Positions 58,687-64,000 of a stretch of 64,000 bases of DNA are shown here, piece after piece. The notes under the pieces are model-generated. The model was not told where the DNA came from. It ran no database searches and saw only the letters and a program-made list of their open reading frames with translations. The stretch is from Chitinilyticum litopenaei DSM 21440. GTDB taxonomy: Bacteria > Pseudomonadota > Gammaproteobacteria > Burkholderiales > Chitinibacteraceae. A program made the position numbers and the translations under genes. The DNA is taken from positions 52,851 to 116,850 of the forward strand of contig NZ_KE386629.1 in assembly GCF_000428145.1 (NCBI RefSeq), given 5' to 3'. Position 1 is the first letter of the stretch. Each line of letters opens with the position of its first letter.

Positions 58687-61600
58687 ATGAGCGTTCATAC
58701 CGAATTCGATAAAGGTTCGCTGGTCTGGGTAAAGGGCGAGATTGACAGCGCCCTGCAACGTTCCCGCGAAGCCTTGCAGCAAGCCGCCACCAGTGGTGAT
58801 GCCGCCTCCCTGCGCCATGCCCGTACCCATTTGCACCAGGCTTATGGTGCGCTGGAGCTGGTCGAACTGGCCGGCTTGGCACGATTTTGCGAAGAAGCCG
58901 AACAGCTGCTGATGCATCTGGAAGGGCAGGCCGAGGTCGAGGTGCCGCCGGTGCTCGACCAGGCCCTGCTGGAAATGGCCCAGTATCTCGAGCGGCTTTC
59001 CAGCGGCATGCCCAATGTGGCGCTGGCGCTGTTGCCCAGCTTTCGCGAGCTGGCCAGCGCGCGCGGCGCAGAGACATCCGGCGCGGAGCTGTTTTTCCCG
59101 CAACTGATGCTCGATTTGCCCGACAGCCTGCCGGTGCACAAGCTGGCCGCCAGCGACTGGCCGGCCTTTGTGCGCCAGCGGCGTGCGCTGTTTGAAAGCG
59201 GCCTGCTGCGCTATCTGAAGGGGCAGCCCAATATTGCCCGCGTCATGGCCTCGGCACTGGCCGATCTGGCCAAGGTGCAGACCAGCTCGGTGGCGCGCGC
59301 CTTCTGGTGGACGGCCACCGCGCTGCTGGATGCACTGGAAAGCTCGCGCAATCTGTCCGCGCTCGATCTGCCGCCACGACAGTTGCTGCTGCGCCTGAAT
59401 CTGCAGTTGCGCAAACTGGCCGAAGGCTCGAACAAGGTAGCCGAACGCCTGTTCCGCGACATGCTGTATGTGCTGGCCCAGCTGGATACCGACAGCAATC
59501 TCGCCCATCTGCTGGTCAACAGCTTCGAGCTGCATTCGCTATTGCCGGATCAGGACAGCGACATGTCACCGGCTGCGCAATCCGCGCAGCGCGAAGCGCG
59601 TCGCCTGCGCGATGAACTGGCGCAGCTGAAAGATGCCTGGTCGCGACTGGCTGCCGGTCAGCGTGACCGCCTGCCCGCCGTGCGCCAGCAGGTGGACGAC
59701 TTTGCCGCAAAGCAGGCCGCGCTGGCATTGCCGGAGCTCGCACGCCTGTGCAGTGGCCTGCAGCAATCCCTGACGCTGGCTGCGGATGCGGTCAGCGAAG
59801 CCTTTGCGCTGGAATTCGCCACCGGCCTGCTGCTGGCCGACCATGCGCTTGCCGCGTATCCGCTGCAGGCCGATGACTTTGAATTGCAGGTCGATGCGCT
59901 CCTGGCCCGTCTGCAAAACCCTGGCCAGGGCGGTGATCTGCCTCATCTGGACGTGGTGAGCCAGGCCGCGCAGGAACGTTTGCTGCTGGCGCAGCTGGCG
60001 CACGAAATGCGCATCAATCTGCGCGATCTGGAAGAAGTGCTGGATGCCTTCTTCCGCAATCCCGAGGCGCGAGCCGATCTCGGACGCGCCGAGCCGATGC
60101 TGCGCCAGGTACAGGGCGCGCTGATGATGCTGGAGCGCCCGCTGGCCGTCTCGCTGCTGGAAGAATGCCGACTGCGCATCCAGCGCTATGCCGGCACGGA
60201 CGAAGCCATCGAACAACAGGAACTCGAGCGGCTGGCCGAAGCGCTATCCGCCCTGGGTTTCTTCGTCGACGATCTGGAGCAGGGCCGCGATCAGGAGCTG
60301 ACCTTGCAGCCGCTGCTGGAGCAGCTGACCGGCAAGAAGCACGCCGCGACCGCCGCCCCGGAAGAATTGCAACAGGCGCTGGATGTCGAGCAGGAGCCGG
60401 AGCATCTCTTGCCGGCAGGCGCCGTGGCCGAGCTGCATGCACCGGTGGAAGCGGTGGTGCCGGCCGAGCCCGAGCCGCAGCGCCCGCTGCCGGTTTCCGA
60501 AGCCGCTGTCGATGCCGAGCTGCTCGAAGTCTATCTCGAAGAAGCCGTCGAAGTGCTGGCCACCATCGCCGAGCATCTGGCGATTTCGCAAGCCAATCCG
60601 CATGATCGCGAAGCGCTGACCGTGATTCGACGCGGCTTCCATACGCTCAAGGGCAGTGGCCGCATGGTCGGTCTCAATCAGCTGGGCGAGGTTGCCTGGG
60701 TGATCGAGCAAGTGCTCAACAAGTGGCTGCAGGCCGAACGCCCGGTTTCACGCGCGTTGCTGGAGCTGATCGGTAGTGCCCACCAGTCCTTTGCGGGCTG
60801 GGTGGCCCAGCTGCAGGCTACCGGCGTCGCTGCCGTGGAAGCCAGTATCATCGAGCATGCGGCGGAACAGGTGAAGGAAAGCCTCGACGCGCCAGCCGAA
60901 AGCGCCGATGCCCACGCTGGCGCGGCCAGTGATCTGGCCGAGCCGCTGACGGTCAGCACGCCCGACGAGCTGCAGATCGGCACCGTTACCGTGTCGACCA
61001 CGCTGTTCGACATTTTCCGCGACGAAGCCGCCGAGCGGCTGGCCACGCTGCAGCATGGCGTGTCCGTCTTGCAGGAGCGCGGCATTGTCGAGGAAAGCTT
61101 TGTGCTGTCGGCGCACACGCTGGGCGGCATCGTCTCGACCACGGGCTTTCGCGAGCAGGGCGAGCTGGCCTACGCGCTCGAGCATGCGTTGCAGCAGCTG
61201 GGCGCCGATGCAGTGCAGCATGTTGCCATGTTTGTCGAGGCCGTTGGCCTGCTCAGCACCATGCTGGAAGACATTTTTGCCCAGCGCGCACCGCAGGCGG
61301 CTCCCGACTGTGTCGCCCGTCTGGAGGCCATGCGCCCGCAGGCCGCAGCAGACGAGGACAGCCTCGCCATCGAGCTGGACGCCGACGAGCCGCTGAGCGT
61401 GCCGCTGGCCGTTGAGCCGGCTGCAGACATGCTGCCGGCGCTGGACACGGACTTTGCAGCCGCCTTGCCGGCGGCAGAGGCCTTGCCGCTGGAGGCACCG
61501 AGCGCGGCTGAGCCGCTCTCCGAGCTGGTTTTGCCTGATTTCGACACCACAGCAGCTCCGCAGCCCGCCGCCCCGCAGGCAGCCGATGAGCCTGCCGCGG

Positions 61601-64000
61601 TATTCGCCGATGAACTGTTGCTCGCAGACGTGGGCGAGATGCCGCCACTCCGTGCGGTTCAGCAGTCCGCTGCCGAGCAGGCGTTGCCCGAGCTTTCCGC
61701 CTTCGAGCTCGACCTTGATGCTGCGCTGGCCGAATCTGCCCAGCTGCTTGCGTCCGACGCCGCTGCGCCGGCCCCCGCAGAAATCGCCGCGCCTGCCGAG
61801 GCTGCGGCTGAGTCTGTAGAAGCCCCCGCGTTTGCCGAATTGGCCAGCATCAGTCTGGATGAGCCCCTGGCCAGCGAGGCTGGCCTGCCCGAGCCGCAGC
61901 CGGAATTGCAGGATGCCGGCGAGGCGCTGGTGCTTGAGGATCTCGAGCTCTTGCCAGAACTGGAAGCCGATGAACTGCTGACGCTCGATCTGCAGCTTGG
62001 CGAGACAGTGGTTCCGGATGGTGCTGAAGTTGTCGCCGCAGAGGGTATGTCGTCAGAGCCCAATGAGGTTCAGGGTTCTGAGGCTATCGATCTTGGGGTA
62101 TCCTTGCCGGATGAAGGCGATATCCTACTGGAGGCGCCGGCCGCCGCAGCCACGGAAACCGTTGACGCCTGGCTTGAGTCTCCGCGCCTTGCGCCCGAGT
62201 ACGAGCCGGCGGCCGAAGCGCCTGAGCTGATCCTGGATGCCGTGACGGGCAGCGAAGTCAGCATCACGCTGGATGAAGCACTGCCGCTGCCCGAGGTACT
62301 GCAGGCCGAATCCGAAGCCGCAGTCGAGTTGCAGGCGCAGGCGGTCGAGCCCGCTGCCGGGCCGCTGGGGCCGGAGGCGCTGCTGTCCGGCCTGCCGCTG
62401 GCCGCCGCTGGCGTAGCCAGTGCTGCCGCCATGCCGGAAATGCTGGCCGGCGAAGCCGTGCACGCCGAACTCGACCCGGCACTGGCCGACGACATCGACG
62501 AACAACTGCTGCCGATCTTCATCGAAGAAGCCGATGAACTGCTGCCGCAGCTCTCCGGGCAATTGCGCGCACTGGCGGCACCCGATGCCCCGGTGGAAGA
62601 AGTCATCAAGGGCATCAAGCGCACGCTGCACACCATCAAGGGCAGCGCGCGGATGTCTGGCGCCATGCGCATGGGTGAAGTCGCCCACCACATGGAGTCG
62701 CGCCTGATCGAAGCCGGCGGCGACATCGGTCCGGCCTTGCTGGCCGGTCTGGATGCCGAATACGACCTGATGCTCTCGCTGTTTGACGAGCTCAATGGCC
62801 GTGCTGCTGCCGCTCCGGCGGCGCCTGCCGACGACGAGGCCGCGCCCGCCAGTGCGGTACTGCAGGCTGCCGTGGCGCGCGAAGCGCCGCGCCAGCTGCT
62901 CGCCGCCGCCGAAGGCGACAGCAAGACCTCGATTCGCGTGAAATCCGAGCTGGTCGACCAGCTGGTCAACCAGGCCGGTGAAGTGGCGATTTCGCGGTCG
63001 CGCATCGAAGCCGAAATGCTGGCGCTGAAGTCGTCGCTGATGGACCTGACCGAAAACGTTTCCCGGCTGCGCACCCAGCTGCGCGAGCTGGAAATCCAGG
63101 CCGAGTCGCAGATGCAGGCGCGCAATCGCGAGTTGCAGGACAGCCACGGCGATTTCGATCCGCTGGAATTCGACCGCTTCACCCGCCTGCAGGAAATCAC
63201 CCGCTTCATGGCCGAAAGCGTCAATGACGTGGCGACCGTGCAGCACAACCTCTTGAAGAATCTGGACGAATCCAGCGCCGCGCTGCTGGCGCAGTCGCGC
63301 ATGACCAAGGAGCTGCAGCAAAGCCTGATGCGCGTGCGCATGGTGCCGTTCGGCAGCGTGTCGGATCGTTTGTATCGTCTGACCCGTCAGGCCGGCAAGG
63401 AAACCGGCAAGAAGGTCAACCTGGAAATCAAGGGCGCGCGCGTCGACATCGACCGTGGCGTGCTGGAAAAAATGATTTCGCCCTTCGAACACATGCTGCG
63501 CAACGCCATCGACCATGGGCTGGAGTCGCCCGAGGCGCGTCTGGCCGCCGGCAAGTCCGAGTTTGGCGAAATCCAGCTGGAAGTGCGCCAGGAAGGCAAC
63601 GAACTGGTGCTGCAGCTCAAGGATGACGGCCAGGGCCTGAATCTGGAGCGCATCCGCGCCAAGGGCATCGAGAAGGGCCTGATCCGCGCCGACCAGGAGC
63701 TTTCGCAGCAGGACATCTGTCAGCTGATCTTCGAGCCGGGCTTCTCCACTGCCAGCCAGGTCACGCAGCTCTCGGGCCGCGGCATCGGCATGGATGTGGT
63801 GAAGAACGAGATTTCCAACCTTGGCGGCAAGATTGATGTGAGTACCAGCGCCGGTCAGGGCTCGACCTTCACCATCCATCTGCCGCTGACGCTGGCCGTC
63901 ACGCAAGTGCTGCTGGTCAAGGCCGGCGAACGGCTGATCGCCATCCCGTCGGTGATGATCGAGCAGGTGCAGGAACTGAAACAGGAAGCACTGCAGCGCC
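58687..64000 (+). CDS. chpA: pilus chemosensory hybrid kinase ChpA/PilL, C-terminus outside window
   Basis: ChpA is the CheA-like histidine kinase of twitching motility. About 1771 residues are visible. An N-terminal helical region is followed by HPt domains at His652 (FHTLKGSGRMVGL), a degenerate one at His810 (SAHTLGGIVSTTG, with Gly for the usual Lys), and His1315 (LHTIKGSARMSGA). Between about 900 and 1270 lies an Ala/Glu/Pro-rich low-complexity linker. The CheA-type dimerisation and ATPase parts follow (N box HMLRNAIDHGLESPEA at about 1602, DDGQGLN, GRGIGMDVV) and the CheW-like domain begins at the window end. A receiver is expected beyond it. The ATG at 58687 follows an AACGGGG-like site. 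Confidence 0.92.
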   Translation, partial: MSVHTEFDKGSLVWVKGEIDSALQRSREALQQAATSGDAASLRHARTHLHQAYGALELVELAGLARFCEEAEQLLMHLEGQAEVEVPPVLDQALLEMAQYLERLSSGMPNVALALLPSFRELASARGAETSGAELFFPQLMLDLPDSLPVHKLAASDWPAFVRQRRALFESGLLRYLKGQPNIARVMASALADLAKVQTSSVARAFWWTATALLDALESSRNLSALDLPPRQLLLRLNLQLRKLAEGSNKVAERLFRDMLYVLAQLDTDSNLAHLLVNSFELHSLLPDQDSDMSPAAQSAQREARRLRDELAQLKDAWSRLAAGQRDRLPAVRQQVDDFAAKQAALALPELARLCSGLQQSLTLAADAVSEAFALEFATGLLLADHALAAYPLQADDFELQVDALLARLQNPGQGGDLPHLDVVSQAAQERLLLAQLAHEMRINLRDLEEVLDAFFRNPEARADLGRAEPMLRQVQGALMMLERPLAVSLLEECRLRIQRYAGTDEAIEQQELERLAEALSALGFFVDDLEQGRDQELTLQPLLEQLTGKKHAATAAPEELQQALDVEQEPEHLLPAGAVAELHAPVEAVVPAEPEPQRPLPVSEAAVDAELLEVYLEEAVEVLATIAEHLAISQANPHDREALTVIRRGFHTLKGSGRMVGLNQLGEVAWVIEQVLNKWLQAERPVSRALLELIGSAHQSFAGWVAQLQATGVAAVEASIIEHAAEQVKESLDAPAESADAHAGAASDLAEPLTVSTPDELQIGTVTVSTTLFDIFRDEAAERLATLQHGVSVLQERGIVEESFVLSAHTLGGIVSTTGFREQGELAYALEHALQQLGADAVQHVAMFVEAVGLLSTMLEDIFAQRAPQAAPDCVARLEAMRPQAAADEDSLAIELDADEPLSVPLAVEPAADMLPALDTDFAAALPAAEALPLEAPSAAEPLSELVLPDFDTTAAPQPAAPQAADEPAAVFADELLLADVGEMPPLRAVQQSAAEQALPELSAFELDLDAALAESAQLLASDAAAPAPAEIAAPAEAAAESVEAPAFAELASISLDEPLASEAGLPEPQPELQDAGEALVLEDLELLPELEADELLTLDLQLGETVVPDGAEVVAAEGMSSEPNEVQGSEAIDLGVSLPDEGDILLEAPAAAATETVDAWLESPRLAPEYEPAAEAPELILDAVTGSEVSITLDEALPLPEVLQAESEAAVELQAQAVEPAAGPLGPEALLSGLPLAAAGVASAAAMPEMLAGEAVHAELDPALADDIDEQLLPIFIEEADELLPQLSGQLRALAAPDAPVEEVIKGIKRTLHTIKGSARMSGAMRMGEVAHHMESRLIEAGGDIGPALLAGLDAEYDLMLSLFDELNGRAAAAPAAPADDEAAPASAVLQAAVAREAPRQLLAAAEGDSKTSIRVKSELVDQLVNQAGEVAISRSRIEAEMLALKSSLMDLTENVSRLRTQLRELEIQAESQMQARNRELQDSHGDFDPLEFDRFTRLQEITRFMAESVNDVATVQHNLLKNLDESSAALLAQSRMTKELQQSLMRVRMVPFGSVSDRLYRLTRQAGKETGKKVNLEIKGARVDIDRGVLEKMISPFEHMLRNAIDHGLESPEARLAAGKSEFGEIQLEVRQEGNELVLQLKDDGQGLNLERIRAKGIEKGLIRADQELSQQDICQLIFEPGFSTASQVTQLSGRGIGMDVVKNEISNLGGKIDVSTSAGQGSTFTIHLPLTLAVTQVLLVKAGERLIAIPSVMIEQVQELKQEALQR

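Noticed and set aside
1..64000. CRISPR arrays, tRNA or rRNA genes
   Set aside because: No regularly spaced direct repeats, cloverleaf-type sequences with a CCA end or rRNA core segments were seen. This reading was by eye and a covariance search would be needed to be sure.

Overview
The window is high-GC proteobacterial chromosome. It is most likely from a betaproteobacterium: the tryptophanyl-tRNA synthetase carries a C-terminal extension I associate with that class, the twitching chemosensory order is pilG-pilH-pilI-pilJ-chpA, and intergenic gaps hold REP-type palindromes. No rRNA, tRNA or CRISPR array was seen. The species cannot be named from the sequence.

Layout. 0-5 kb: the start of an IS110-type transposase, then an SDR oxidoreductase, an acyl-AMP ligase, a lipoprotein hydrolase and a convergent UGT-type glycosyltransferase, possibly a lipid or glycolipid set. 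5-29 kb: ordinary core and accessory genes (orphan sugar-binding protein with AraC regulator, Spo0M-like, FUSC-like, TorT-like, acetyltransferases including a GNAT-GNAT-pentapeptide fusion, AGCS symporter, Na+/H+ antiporter, two membrane diguanylate cyclases, Leu/Ile/Val-type binding protein, dual-receiver regulator, trpS), separated by several families of palindromic repeats.

29-37 kb: a divergent polyamine and membrane cluster. One strand carries DUF350, SPFH-SHOCT, DUF4178/zinc-ribbon, a 49-residue Ser/Gly/Trp-rich putative lipoprotein, S-adenosylmethionine decarboxylase and a TPR protein, with the last three genes overlapping. The other strand carries a membrane-anchored spermidine-synthase-like enzyme and a Tat/lipoprotein flavin oxidoreductase.

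37-53.5 kb: a glycan island on the minus strand. It has a GT41-methyltransferase fusion and then an apparent 13-kb operon: ABC permease, TPR protein, ABC ATPase, methyltransferase, glycosyltransferase, phosphodiesterase, HAD phosphatase, two nucleotidyltransferase-like proteins, cupin and a 1665-residue multi-domain glycosyltransferase. Much of it is AT-richer than its surroundings.

53.6-64 kb: type IV pilus genes. Two tandem very short pilins (58 and 60 residues, each 53 residues mature) are each preceded by a near-consensus sigma-54 promoter at exactly the same distance from its start codon. They are followed by a secreted four-cysteine protein, which recalls the Geobacter PilA-N/PilA-C arrangement. 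Divergent from them is the Pil-Chp chemosensory operon, ending in chpA, which runs off the window. The best candidates for something little described are this split/short-pilin locus with its linked ABC-glycan operon, and the polyamine-SPFH cluster.
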